This document shows, one piece after another, positions 1-8,365 of a DNA stretch of 64,000 nt (position 1 is the first letter of the stretch; each line of letters begins with the position of its first letter). The DNA lies in assembly GCA_964236105.1 (NCBI GenBank), contig CAXSBC010000006.1, positions 186,001 to 250,000 on the forward strand, in the 5' to 3' direction. The translations under genes and the position numbers were made by a program. Source of the DNA: Lichenicola sp964236105. GTDB lineage: Bacteria; Pseudomonadota; Alphaproteobacteria; Acetobacterales; Acetobacteraceae. The notes under the pieces are model-generated. The model was not told the DNA's origin. It saw only the letters and a program-made list of their open reading frames with translations, and did no database searches.

Positions 1-129
1 TCTCGGGCCCGGCAGGCAACGACCTGCAGGACCGGGTTACCCTGAGACCGGTCGCGCGAGCGCCGACCGGTCCGGTTCGCCTGTCCTCAAGTCGGAACCG
101 CCGGCATGATCGGCCACGAGGTGGCATCG

Positions 130-225
130 CATCCAGCGTCTCCCGTCTCCTGCGCGCGGACCCGGAGGTCCATTACGGCAGCCCCGTCGGAACGGGGACG
201 CCACGTGCAGTCTTGGACAGGTTCG
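130..225 (-). promoter_or_regulatory. Candidate ribosomal protein L10 leader (rplJL autoregulation)
   Basis: This lies between rplA and the expected rplJ (outside the window) and is read on the minus strand. It contains the conserved leader elements GTCCAAGACTGCACGTGG, then a TAAT segment, then GCGCAGGAGACGG. These resemble the known L10 leader, which binds the L10(L12) complex and represses rplJL. The match is by eye; a covariance search with the L10_leader model would settle it. Confidence 0.6.
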
Positions 226-260
226 GAAAAGCGGGCCCCTGCGGGCCGCCCCCCTGGTCA

Positions 261-294
261 CCGGCGCGTCGCCTCCCGCGGGAGGCGGCGCCGG
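261..294 (-). other. Long GC-rich hairpin just after rplA
   Basis: Positions 270-287 are a perfect 18-bp palindrome (CGCCTCCCGCGGGAGGCG). It is flanked by CCGGCGC and GCGCCGG, which extend the stem across a two-base bulge. It starts 9 nt after the rplA stop. No T-tract follows on the minus strand, so it is more likely a processing site or partial attenuator between rplKA and rplJL than a strong intrinsic terminator. Confidence 0.55.
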
Positions 295-302
295 CGCATT
301 TC

Positions 303-998
303 CTAGCCGGCGGCGAAGGAGGTCACGTCCACCTTCACGCCCGGACCCATGGTCGAGGACAGGGCCGCCTTCTGCAGGTAGGTGCCCTTGGCCCCGGTCG
401 GCTTGGCCTTCTGGATCGCGTCCACCAGGGCGCGGATGTTCTGGGCCAGCTTGTCCTCGTCGAACGAGGCCTTGCCGATGCCGGCATGGATCAGCCCGGC
501 CTTCTCGGCGCGGAACTCGACCTGACCCGACTTGGCTGCCGAGACCGCACCCTTCACGTCCATGGTGACGGTGCCGAGCTTCGGGTTCGGCATCAGGCCG
601 CGCGGCCCCAGGATCTTGCCCAGCCGGCCGACCAGCGCCATCATGTCCGGCGTCGCGATGCAGCGATCGAACGCGATCTCGCCCGCCTGCACCTTCTCGG
701 CCAGATCATCGGCGCCGACCACGTCGGCACCGGCGTCAAGCGCCTCCTGGGCCTTCGGGCCGCGCGCGAACACCGCCACCCGCAGGGTCTTGCCGGTGCC
801 GTTCGGCAGGCTCAGCAGGCCGCGCACCATCTGGTCGGCATGGCGCGGATCGATGCCGAGTCCCAGGGTGAGCTCGACGGTCTCGTCGAACTTGGCGGTG
901 GCGTTGCCCTTCACCAGCGTGATCGCCTCGGCGATGCTGTAGGCCTTGTTGCTCTCGACCTTGGCGGCCGCAGCGGCCAGGCGCTTGTTCTTGGCCAT
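303..998 (-). CDS. rplA: 50S ribosomal protein L1
   Basis: Ribosomal protein L1 binds 23S rRNA at the L1 stalk, helps deadacylated tRNA leave the E site, and represses its own operon translationally. The 231-residue product has the family's usual length. It begins MAKNKRLAAAAAKVE and carries the conserved segments GTGKTLRVAVFA, GPRGLMPNPKLGTVT and GQVEFRAEKAGLIHAGIGK. The start lies 4 nt after the rplK stop, so the two are co-transcribed and probably translationally coupled. The L10 leader follows. Nothing looks unusual. Confidence 0.98.
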   Translation of the reverse strand: MAKNKRLAAAAAKVESNKAYSIAEAITLVKGNATAKFDETVELTLGLGIDPRHADQMVRGLLSLPNGTGKTLRVAVFARGPKAQEALDAGADVVGADDLAEKVQAGEIAFDRCIATPDMMALVGRLGKILGPRGLMPNPKLGTVTMDVKGAVSAAKSGQVEFRAEKAGLIHAGIGKASFDEDKLAQNIRALVDAIQKAKPTGAKGTYLQKAALSSTMGPGVKVDVTSFAAG

Positions 999-1002
999 CA
1001 GA

Positions 1003-1437
1003 TCAGCCCTCCACCACGGTGAGACCCATCGACTTGGCCGAGCCCGCCAGCATGCGGATCGCGCCGTCGACGTCGTTGGCGTTCATGTCCTTCATCTTCT
1101 CGAGCGCGATCTCGCGCAGCTGCGCGGTGGTTACGCGGCCGGCGGCGGCACCCTTGCCCACCGTCGGCGAGCCCTTCGAGACCTTGGCCGCCTTGAGCAG
1201 GAAGTAGGTGTTCGGCGGCGTCTTGGTGATGAAGGTGAAGGTGCGGTCGGCAAAGGCGGTGATCACCACCGGAGTCGGCGTGCCGGGCTCCATGCCCTGC
1301 GTCGCCGCGTTGAACTCCTTGACGAACTGCATGATGTTCAGCCCGCGCTGGCCGAGTGCCGGGCCGACCGGCGGCGACGGGTTCGCCTTGCCGGCGGGGA
1401 TCTGCAACTTGATGTAGCCAGTGATCTTCTTGGCCAT
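1003..1437 (-). CDS. rplK: 50S ribosomal protein L11
   Basis: L11 forms the GTPase-associated centre with 23S rRNA and L10/L12, and it is needed for stringent-factor activation. The 144-residue product begins MAKKITGYIKLQIPAGKANP. It has the proline-rich N-terminal domain (SPPVGPALGQRGLNIMQF) and the C-terminal RNA-binding part ending AKSMGLTVVEG. The ATG is preceded by AAGGAG at good spacing. In most proteobacteria nusG precedes rplK; here the upstream neighbour is an efflux outer-membrane factor, so rplKA probably has its own promoter in 1438-1598. Confidence 0.97.
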   Translation of the reverse strand: MAKKITGYIKLQIPAGKANPSPPVGPALGQRGLNIMQFVKEFNAATQGMEPGTPTPVVITAFADRTFTFITKTPPNTYFLLKAAKVSKGSPTVGKGAAAGRVTTAQLREIALEKMKDMNANDVDGAIRMLAGSAKSMGLTVVEG

Positions 1438-1538
1438 ATCCTGGGCTCCTTGTGCTGCCAGGACCGCGGTGCATGCGACGCGGTCCGCGGGCCGCAGCCG
1501 GCGGACAGGTCTCCCGCGTTCCGTAGAGGGAGGCGGGC

Positions 1539-1566
1539 CTTTAACGCGCCCCACCACGCAATGCAA
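1539..1566 (-). promoter_or_regulatory. Candidate sigma-70 promoter for rplKA
   Basis: On the minus strand TTGCAT (1566-1561) is followed by a 16-bp spacer and TTAAAG (1544-1539), about 100 nt upstream of the rplK start. It sits in the gap between the efflux operon and the ribosomal genes, where a promoter is expected because nusG is not adjacent. The match is modest. Confidence 0.3.
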
Positions 1567-1598
1567 CAGCAAACCCGGGCGACGGCAGTGCCGGACGC

Positions 1599-3149
1599 TC
1601 AGGGCGGCCTTGACGCTCCATCGGTGCCGGCGCCGGTGCCGTCCGGACGCGGCCTGCGGTCGCTGCCGGTCACCGCCAGCGGCTGGAACGGCAGCACGCC
1701 GTTCTCGGTCGGCAGGTCGACCGTGCTCCAGCCGCCGCCGAGCGCGCGGATCAGGTCCACCGACGCCTGCAGCCGCTGGGTCTGCACCTGCACCTCGACG
1801 ATGCGCGCGGTCAGCGCCGTCACCTGCGCCACCACCGCATCGAGGTAGTTGGTCAGGCCTCCGGTGTAGAGCTGAATGGTGATCGCCTGCGCCCGCTCCG
1901 CCGACGACACCGCCGCGGCCTGCTGCTGCGCCTCGGTCTGCAGCGTCGCGGTCAGGGTCAGCCCGTCCTCCACCTGCTGGAACGCCGACAGCACGATGCT
2001 CCGGTAGGCGTCGCGGGTCTGGGCATACTGCGACCAGGTCCGCTGCAGCTCGGCCCGGCGCAGGCCGCCCTCGAACAAGGGCAGCATGGCGCCGGCGCCG
2101 ATGGTCCAGAGGCTGTTCGGCAGGCTGGCAAGGTTGAAGCCGGTATCCTGGAAGCCGCCCAGCAGGCTGATGTTGATGTCGGGATAGAACGCGGCGCGGG
2201 CCACGCCGATGCCGGCGTTGGCCGCCGCCATCTGGCGCTCGGCACTGGCGATGTCGGGCCTGCGCTGCAGCAGCGCCGACGGAACGCCCGGCACCACCGC
2301 CGGCACCGTGAGGTTCGCATCGTCCTCGGGCGCGATGACGAAGCTGCTCGGGCTCACCCCAACCAGCACGGCGATCGCATGCTGCAGCAGCGCCCGCTGC
2401 GCCAGCACGCCGGTATAGAGCGCCTGGGTCGCGGAAAGCTGGTTCTGCGCCCGCGCCACGTCCAGCCCGGACGCGATCCTGCCGGCCAGACGCAGCGTCG
2501 TGATCTCGACCGCCTTGGCGTAGAAGCCGATCGACTGCCGGTAGACCGCCTGCTGCGCGTCCAGCCCGCGTAGCGCCATGTAGTCGTCGGCGAGCTCGGC
2601 CTGCAGGCTGAGGCGGGCATTGACCAGCGTCGCGGCACTCGCCTGGGCGAGGCGCTTCTGCAGCCGGGTCTGGTTGCGGATCCGGTCCCAGAAATCCGGC
2701 TCCCAGGAGGCGGTGCCCTCGATCTGGTTCTGCGAGGCCTCGTTCGGGCCGCCGCCGCCGGAGCGGAACAGCCGGTGCTCCGACTGCCGGTTGTCGGTCG
2801 TCGAGACATTGGCGCCGATCTGCGGAAACAGGTCGGCGCGCGCCTCGGCGGCGAGGTCGCGCGCCTGGACATACTGCTCGGCATAGGTGGCGAGGTCCGG
2901 ATTGCCCGCCACCGCCTGCCGCTCCAGCCGGTCCAGCAGCGGGTCGCCGAACAGCTCCCACCACGGCCCGCGCGGCAGCGCGTCGGCGGGGCGGGCCAGC
3001 GCGAACGGCGCGCTGCCCTGGTAGCTCGCCGGCAGCACGTCGTCCGGCGGCATGAAGCGCGGCGCCAGGTCGCATCCCGACAGCAGCGCGAGCAGCAGCA
3101 GCGCCGCGCCGCTGCGCGACGCGGACCGCCTCGATGACGACCCGCTCAT
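1599..3149 (-). CDS. RND efflux outer membrane lipoprotein, NodT/OprM family
   Basis: This is the outer membrane channel of a tripartite RND efflux pump. The 516-residue product begins with a lipoprotein signal (AALLLLALLSGC, lipid-anchored Cys about residue 26). Two TolC-like repeats follow, with typical segments such as GPWWELFGDPLLDRLERQA, ANVSTTDNRQSE and RRPDIASAERQMAAANAGIG. The ATG overlaps the adaptor gene's TGA (ATGA), so the genes are translationally coupled. The C-terminal tail is Arg/Pro/Gly-rich and variable. Substrates cannot be read from the sequence. Confidence 0.9.
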   Translation of the reverse strand: MSGSSSRRSASRSGAALLLLALLSGCDLAPRFMPPDDVLPASYQGSAPFALARPADALPRGPWWELFGDPLLDRLERQAVAGNPDLATYAEQYVQARDLAAEARADLFPQIGANVSTTDNRQSEHRLFRSGGGGPNEASQNQIEGTASWEPDFWDRIRNQTRLQKRLAQASAATLVNARLSLQAELADDYMALRGLDAQQAVYRQSIGFYAKAVEITTLRLAGRIASGLDVARAQNQLSATQALYTGVLAQRALLQHAIAVLVGVSPSSFVIAPEDDANLTVPAVVPGVPSALLQRRPDIASAERQMAAANAGIGVARAAFYPDINISLLGGFQDTGFNLASLPNSLWTIGAGAMLPLFEGGLRRAELQRTWSQYAQTRDAYRSIVLSAFQQVEDGLTLTATLQTEAQQQAAAVSSAERAQAITIQLYTGGLTNYLDAVVAQVTALTARIVEVQVQTQRLQASVDLIRALGGGWSTVDLPTENGVLPFQPLAVTGSDRRPRPDGTGAGTDGASRPP

Positions 3150-4435
3150 CGCGTCGTGCCAGCCTCCGAATCGACGTCGCGCGCCGGGTCTGCCGCCCCG
3201 GCGGTGTCCGCGGCCGTCCCGGCGGTCTTCGGGGCCTCCGTCGGAGGCGAGGACGGGCCGTAGCCATGCGCCGGCGCGACCACCTTGACCGCCTCCCCCT
3301 CGAGCAGCCCGAGCGACGGGTTGTCGATCACCCGGTCGTTCCTGCCCAGGCCCCCGATCACCTGCACCGTGGTGCCCAGATTGAGCCCCAGCGTGATGTT
3401 CTGCAGGTGGACGTGGTCGTGCTGGTCGAGGAGCGCCACCTGCATGCCCTGCGCCCGGAACAGCAGCGCCTGTTCCGGCAGGATCAGGATGTTGGCATCG
3501 GCCGGGACCGAGAAGTGCACGCTCACATAGGTGCCGGGCCAGAGCTCGTGCTTGGGGTTCGGCACCGTCAGCTCGGTGACCACGGTGCGGGTCTGCGGGT
3601 TGACCGCGTTCGCCGAGGTCAGGAACCGGATCGGATACTGCCTGGCCGGATCGTTCGGCAGCGACAGCGTGGCGGTCAGGCCCGGCTTGAGCACGTCGGC
3701 ATAGTCCTGCGGGATCTGCACGAAGACCCGCATCTCGTGGATGTCGGCGACGCTGAACAAGGCCGAGGCGGTGCCGCGCGTGCTGACATCGCCGCCGGCG
3801 GCGTTCACGTCGTCGCCGATATCGGTCCGGCGCGCGGTGACGACGCCGTCGAACGGCGCCACCACCCGCTTGAACGCGACCAGCGCCTGATAGCGCGCGA
3901 CCTCCTGCTGCGCCGCCTGCACCTGCGACCGCGTCACCGTCGCGTTCGCCGTCTGCTGGTCGACATCCTGCTGCGACACCGCCTGGGTGCCGGCCAGCGC
4001 CTGCCAGCGCTTGGCCGTCACCTCGGCCAGCTTGTTGCGCGCCTGCGCCACCGCGAGATTGGCCTGGGCGGCGGCGAACTGGGCGTCGATGGTCGGGCTG
4101 TCGATGGTGGCCAGCAGGTCGCCCGCCTTCACCGCCGCGCCGTAATCCTTGAACCACATCTTCACGTAGCCGCTGACCTGGGCATAGATCGGCGCCTCGT
4201 ACCAGGCATTGAGGTTGCCCGGCAGGCTCAGCGAGCGGCGTGCCGGTCCGGGCATCGGGCTGATGATCTGCACCCGCGGGATCGCCGCGTCGTTGGCACG
4301 GTCATGCAGGCTCGCCAGCGTGGTCTCGCGCGACCAGATGCCGAAGGCGGCAAGACCGAGTGCCGCCAGCCCGAGCCCGAGCCCGACCACGCCGCCGATC
4401 CGCGACCGGCGCCTGCGCGGCGGCGGGCCGCTCAT
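3146..4435 (-). CDS. RND efflux periplasmic adaptor subunit (MFP/HlyD family)
   Basis: This membrane fusion protein links the inner-membrane RND permease to the outer-membrane channel. The 429-residue product has one N-terminal membrane anchor (about residues 14-33, after an Arg-rich start). It then has a barrel-sandwich/lipoyl segment (YAQVSGYVKMWFKDYGAAVK), a coiled-coil hairpin rich in Gln and Ala, and the second lipoyl half (APFDGVVTARRTDIGDDVN). The C-terminal tail of about 40 residues is Ala/Pro/Thr-rich. The start codon overlaps the permease stop (ATGA). The order permease-adaptor-outer membrane factor is less common than adaptor-first. Confidence 0.9.
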   Translation of the reverse strand: MSGPPPRRRRSRIGGVVGLGLGLAALGLAAFGIWSRETTLASLHDRANDAAIPRVQIISPMPGPARRSLSLPGNLNAWYEAPIYAQVSGYVKMWFKDYGAAVKAGDLLATIDSPTIDAQFAAAQANLAVAQARNKLAEVTAKRWQALAGTQAVSQQDVDQQTANATVTRSQVQAAQQEVARYQALVAFKRVVAPFDGVVTARRTDIGDDVNAAGGDVSTRGTASALFSVADIHEMRVFVQIPQDYADVLKPGLTATLSLPNDPARQYPIRFLTSANAVNPQTRTVVTELTVPNPKHELWPGTYVSVHFSVPADANILILPEQALLFRAQGMQVALLDQHDHVHLQNITLGLNLGTTVQVIGGLGRNDRVIDNPSLGLLEGEAVKVVAPAHGYGPSSPPTEAPKTAGTAADTAGAADPARDVDSEAGTTR

Positions 4436-7400
4436 GCGGGCTCTCCCGCATGCTCGCTCGCATGCTCCCTGGTCTGCAGACGCGCCTGCTCCCGGCCGGC
4501 CGTCGGCCTGCTCCGATGCAGGATCGCGAACACGCAGGGCACGAACAGCAGCGTCGCGAAGGTCGCCACGCACAGGCCGCCGACCACGGCCCGGCCCAGC
4601 GGCGCGTTCTGGGTGTTGCTGAACGACATCGGCAGCATGCCGATGATCATGGCCAGCGCGGTCATCAGCACCGGCCGGATGCGGCCATAGCCTGCCTCGA
4701 TCGCGGCACGCACCGAATCGCCATGCTCGGCCAGACGCTCGCGGGCGAAGGACACCACCAGGATCGAGTTCGCGGTGGCGGTGCCCATGCACATGATGGC
4801 GCCGGTCAGCGCCGGCACCGACAGGGTGGTGTGGGTCAGGAACAGGCTCCAGACGATGCCGGCGAGCGCTGCCGGCAGCGCCGTGATGATCACGAACGGA
4901 TCGACCCAGGACTGGAAGTTCACGACGATCACCAGGTAGATCAGCACGATGGACAGCGCGAGCCCGCCGATCAGCTGCGTGTAGGCCGCGCGCATCGTGG
5001 TGGCCTGGCCGCGCACGGTGATGCTGGCGCCGTGGGGAAGGCTCGGCTGCATGTCGTGCACGATCGCGGCCACCGCCTGGCTGACCCCGCCGAGGTCGCG
5101 GCCCTCGGCGTTGGCATAGATGTCGATCACCGGCAGGATCGAGTAGTGCGACACCAGGCCGGGCGTGCCGGTCTGCACGATCCGCGACAGGCCGCCGACC
5201 AGCTGTGCTGCGGTGCCCGACGGGTTGCCGTCACCCTTGTCGATCGGGATCAGCTCCAGGTCGTTCAGGCTGGTGAGCTGATCCTGCGGCGTCTGGATGT
5301 TCACCGCGTGCGAGACGCCGCTGCTCGCATCGAGCCAGTATGTCGGCGCCACCTGTCCGCTTCCCGACAGGGTGGCGAGCGCGTTGTTGGCGACGTCGGA
5401 TTCCGTCAGCCCGGTGCCGAGCGCGAACGAGCGGCGCGAGTTGATGCGCAGCGTCGGCTCGTCCATCACCTGCTGGATGCGCACGTCCGCGATGCCCGGC
5501 ACATGCCTGAGCTGCGCCATCATGCGGGTGGCGTAGGCGAAGTTGCCTTCCAGGTCGCGGCCGGTGATCTGCACGTCGATCGGCGAAGGCAGCCCGAAAT
5601 TCAGGATCTTCGCGGTGATGTCGCCCGGCAGGAAGGTGAACTCGGTGCCGGGGAACAGCTCGGTCAGGCCGGCGCGCAGGATCTGCCGGTCGCGCGCCAC
5701 CGGCGAGGCCGGATTGTCGAGCAGGATGGCGATGTCGCAGTCGGAGTTGCCGATGGTGCCGGTGGCGCTGTAGGCCTGGTTGATGCCGCTGGTCGGCTGG
5801 CCGCAGTTGGCGACGGCGCTGACCACGTGGCCGCCGAGCAGCCGGTGGATCTGCTGGTCGACCAGCACCGAGATCTTGCCGGTATCCTCCAGCCGCGTGC
5901 CGATCGGCACCCGCATGTGCATGTCGAGCTCGTTGGACCTGATGCCGGGAAAGAAGTCCTGGCCCACGAACAGCAGCAGCAGCAGCGAGGCGAGTGCTGC
6001 TGCGAGGAAGCCGGTGGCAAAGATCCCGCGCCTGGACACCAGGCTCTCCAGCGTCGTGCGATAGCTCTCGCGAAAGCGGGCGAAGCGCGCCTCGAAGCCG
6101 GTCTGGAAGCGGGTGAACAGACCCGGACGGCGGCTCGCGTCGGGATGGCGGTGCGCCTCGACCTGGGCGCGCAGCAGCCAGGCCGCCATGGTCGGCACCA
6201 GCGTGCGCGACAGGATGAAGGAGGCGATCATCGCGAACACGATCGCCTCGGCCAGCGGCAGGAACAGGTAGCCGGCGATGCCGCCGAGCTGGAACAGCGG
6301 CAGCCAGACGATGCAGATGCACAAGGTGGAGACGAAGGTCGGCACCACGATCTGGTTGGCGGCGTCGATGATCGCGTCCTCGAGCCCCTTGTGCCCGCCG
6401 CCCTCGGTTTCCTGCTCGAGATGGCTGTCGATGTTCTCGATCATGACGGTGGCGTCGTCGACCAGGATGCCGACGGCGAGCGCCAGGCCGCCCAGGGTCA
6501 TGACGTTGATGGTCTGGCCGAGCCAGGACAGCGCCAGGATCGAGCACAGGATCGACAGCGGGATCGAGGTGGCGATGATCAGGGTCGAGCGCCAGGACCC
6601 CAGGAACAGCAGCACCACCAGCCCGGTCAGGCAGGCGGCGGTCACCATCTCCTGCACCACGTCCTCGACGGACGCGCGCACGAAGCCGGACGCGTCGGCC
6701 AGCGGCGTGATGCTGACGCCGGCCGGCAGGGTGGCGAGGAGCTGCGGCAGCTTGGCCCGGATGCCGCTGACGACGTCGAGCGTGGAGGCGTCGCCGGTCT
6801 TCAGGATCTCGATCAGCACCGACTGGTGGCCGTGGACCAGCACCATGTTCTGCTGCGGCGGCCCGCCGCGATGCACGTGGGCGACATCGCGCAGATACAC
6901 CACGGCGCTGCCCACCTGCTTGATCGGCAGGTTGTTGAAGCTCTCGACCGCGAGCGGCGTCGCGTTGGTCTCGACCATGTAGTCGATCGCGCCGATCTTC
7001 TGGTCGCCCGCCGGCAGCACGATGTTCTGGTTGGCCAGCGCGTGGCCGACATCGCTGGCGCTCAGGCCGTGCGCGCGCAGTTCGATCTGGTCGAGATCGA
7101 CCTCGACGTTGCTGGAGGTGCCGCCATACGGGCTCGGGATCGCGGTTCCGGGCACCGAGACCAGGGCAGGCCTGATCAGGTTCGAGGCCATGTCGTACAG
7201 CTCGGAGCCGGTCATGGTGTCCGACGCGACCTGCAGCTCCAGCACCGGCACCGAGGAGGCGTCGAACGCCAGCACCTGCGGCGGCGTGATGCCGGCTGGC
7301 ATCTGCTTAAGCACGGTCTGCGAGATCGAGGTGATCTGCGCCTGGGCGGCTGCGACGTCGGTGCCGGGCTGGAAGAAGATCTTGACGATGCCGCGCCCGT

Positions 7401-7662
7401 AGAGCGACTGACTCTCGATATGCTCGATGTTGTTGACCGTCGAGGTCAGCGCGCGCTCGTAGTAGTAGATCACGCGGCCCGACATGTCCTGGGGCATCAG
7501 GCCGGTATAGGTCCAGACCACGGCCACCACCGGCACCCGGATGCCGGGAAAGATGTCGGTCGGCGTCTTCAGCACCGCCATGATGCCGAACAGCAGGATC
7601 AGGATCGCCAGCACGACGAAGGTCAGCGGCCGCTTCAGCGCGGTGACGACGATCGCGTTCAT
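4432..7662 (-). CDS. RND efflux permease (AcrB/HAE1-like)
   Basis: This is a proton-driven inner-membrane transporter of 1076 residues, a normal length for the AcrB superfamily. It starts MNAIVVTALKRPLTFVV (transmembrane helix 1). It has two large periplasmic loops and two blocks of six predicted helices. The proton-relay pair in TM4 is present (GILVDDATVMIENID, Asp402 and Asp403). FFQPGTDVAAAQAQ and the second-half segment GAIMCMGTATANSILVVSFA also fit. It heads the operon with adaptor and outer-membrane genes overlapping behind it. A two-component system lies upstream on the same strand and is a plausible regulator, which is inference. Substrate is unknown. Confidence 0.93.
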   Translation of the reverse strand: MNAIVVTALKRPLTFVVLAILILLFGIMAVLKTPTDIFPGIRVPVVAVVWTYTGLMPQDMSGRVIYYYERALTSTVNNIEHIESQSLYGRGIVKIFFQPGTDVAAAQAQITSISQTVLKQMPAGITPPQVLAFDASSVPVLELQVASDTMTGSELYDMASNLIRPALVSVPGTAIPSPYGGTSSNVEVDLDQIELRAHGLSASDVGHALANQNIVLPAGDQKIGAIDYMVETNATPLAVESFNNLPIKQVGSAVVYLRDVAHVHRGGPPQQNMVLVHGHQSVLIEILKTGDASTLDVVSGIRAKLPQLLATLPAGVSITPLADASGFVRASVEDVVQEMVTAACLTGLVVLLFLGSWRSTLIIATSIPLSILCSILALSWLGQTINVMTLGGLALAVGILVDDATVMIENIDSHLEQETEGGGHKGLEDAIIDAANQIVVPTFVSTLCICIVWLPLFQLGGIAGYLFLPLAEAIVFAMIASFILSRTLVPTMAAWLLRAQVEAHRHPDASRRPGLFTRFQTGFEARFARFRESYRTTLESLVSRRGIFATGFLAAALASLLLLLFVGQDFFPGIRSNELDMHMRVPIGTRLEDTGKISVLVDQQIHRLLGGHVVSAVANCGQPTSGINQAYSATGTIGNSDCDIAILLDNPASPVARDRQILRAGLTELFPGTEFTFLPGDITAKILNFGLPSPIDVQITGRDLEGNFAYATRMMAQLRHVPGIADVRIQQVMDEPTLRINSRRSFALGTGLTESDVANNALATLSGSGQVAPTYWLDASSGVSHAVNIQTPQDQLTSLNDLELIPIDKGDGNPSGTAAQLVGGLSRIVQTGTPGLVSHYSILPVIDIYANAEGRDLGGVSQAVAAIVHDMQPSLPHGASITVRGQATTMRAAYTQLIGGLALSIVLIYLVIVVNFQSWVDPFVIITALPAALAGIVWSLFLTHTTLSVPALTGAIMCMGTATANSILVVSFARERLAEHGDSVRAAIEAGYGRIRPVLMTALAMIIGMLPMSFSNTQNAPLGRAVVGGLCVATFATLLFVPCVFAILHRSRPTAGREQARLQTREHASEHAGEPA

Positions 7663-7807
7663 GCGCCGGCCCGGCGTCGCACCGGTCGGCGGCGTCGGCG
7701 CCGGGCACCGCCGGACACTTCACTTATCTGCACCCGCGCACCCGCTCGCCTGATTCGCCGGAAGTGGTAGGCGGAGGCACGCCGACGTCCAATGAAATTC
7801 GCGTTTA

Positions 7808-7829
7808 GCCGGCAGCTTCGGCTGCCGGC
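7808..7829 (-). terminator. Strong hairpin after the Gly-rich lipoprotein gene
   Basis: GCCGGCAGC and GCTGCCGGC form a perfect 9-bp stem around a 4-base loop, 6 nt beyond the lipoprotein stop. The following minus-strand bases are TAAACGCGAATTTC, without a long T-tract. It likely insulates the lipoprotein/two-component genes from the efflux operon. Confidence 0.55.
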
Positions 7830-7835
7830 CCGGCG

Positions 7836-8300
7836 TCAGTGGCCGCCGCCGCCGTGCCCACCGCCGCCATGACCGCCGCCGAAGCCGCCACCACGGCCGC
7901 CGCCATAACCGCCCCGGAAGCCGCCGCCATAGCCGCCATAGCCGCGACCATAGAAGCCGCCATAACCGAAGCCGCGGCCGTAGAAGCCGCCATAGCCGAA
8001 ACCGCGGCCATAGAAACCGCCATAGCCACCGAAGCCGTACAGGCCGTAGAGGCCGCCATAGCCGTAGCCGTAGCCATACGGATAGCCGAGCCCCCACGCC
8101 GGCCCGTATCCCCAGCCGGACCAGTAGCCGCCATACGGATACCCGGCATAGCCGTAGCCGCCATAGCCGCCGTAACCGCCATAGGATCCGTAGCCGTAGC
8201 CGTCGGGATAGTAGGCGCAGCCCGAGCCCGCCAGCAGGCCGGCCATGGCCACGGCGAGGCCGATCGACCGGGTTGATGTTCGCTTGCTTATCGTCGGCAT
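7836..8300 (-). CDS. Gly/Tyr-rich secreted lipoprotein
   Basis: The 154-residue product starts MPTISKRTSTRSIGLAVAM and has a lipoprotein signal with lipobox LAGSGC. The mature part is almost entirely Gly, Tyr, Phe and Arg, with a decapeptide (GFGYGGFYGR) repeated about three times, then a Gly/His tail (GGGHGGGGH). The start was chosen at the internal ATG because GGAGAA precedes it at good spacing and the signal peptide begins there. Such low-complexity proteins are common in acetic acid bacteria envelopes, but no function is assigned. It follows the sensor kinase by 65 nt on the same strand and may be co-transcribed. Confidence 0.75.
   Translation of the reverse strand: MPTISKRTSTRSIGLAVAMAGLLAGSGCAYYPDGYGYGSYGGYGGYGGYGYAGYPYGGYWSGWGYGPAWGLGYPYGYGYGYGGLYGLYGFGGYGGFYGRGFGYGGFYGRGFGYGGFYGRGYGGYGGGFRGGYGGGRGGGFGGGHGGGGHGGGGH
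7951..8031 (-). repeat. Coding 30-bp tandem repeat, about 2.7 copies
   Basis: Units begin at 7951, 7981 and 8011 (the last is partial) and differ by a few bases. Each encodes one decapeptide GFGYGGFYGR of the Gly/Tyr-rich lipoprotein. Copy number could vary between strains by slippage without changing the frame. Confidence 0.8.
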
Positions 8301-8365
8301 GAAAGTTCTCCGAATCGCGGCGCGCCGCGACTGCTGCACATCAACGCACAAGGACCGGTGCCGGA

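Noticed and set aside
4360..7770. Long plus-strand open frame (1136 codons) opposite the RND permease
   Set aside because: It is rich in His, Arg, Asp, Gln and Gly with no motif; it mirrors the permease codons, an artefact of high GC.
7951..8031. Regular repeats as a CRISPR array
   Set aside because: Units are adjacent without spacers and encode a decapeptide in frame.
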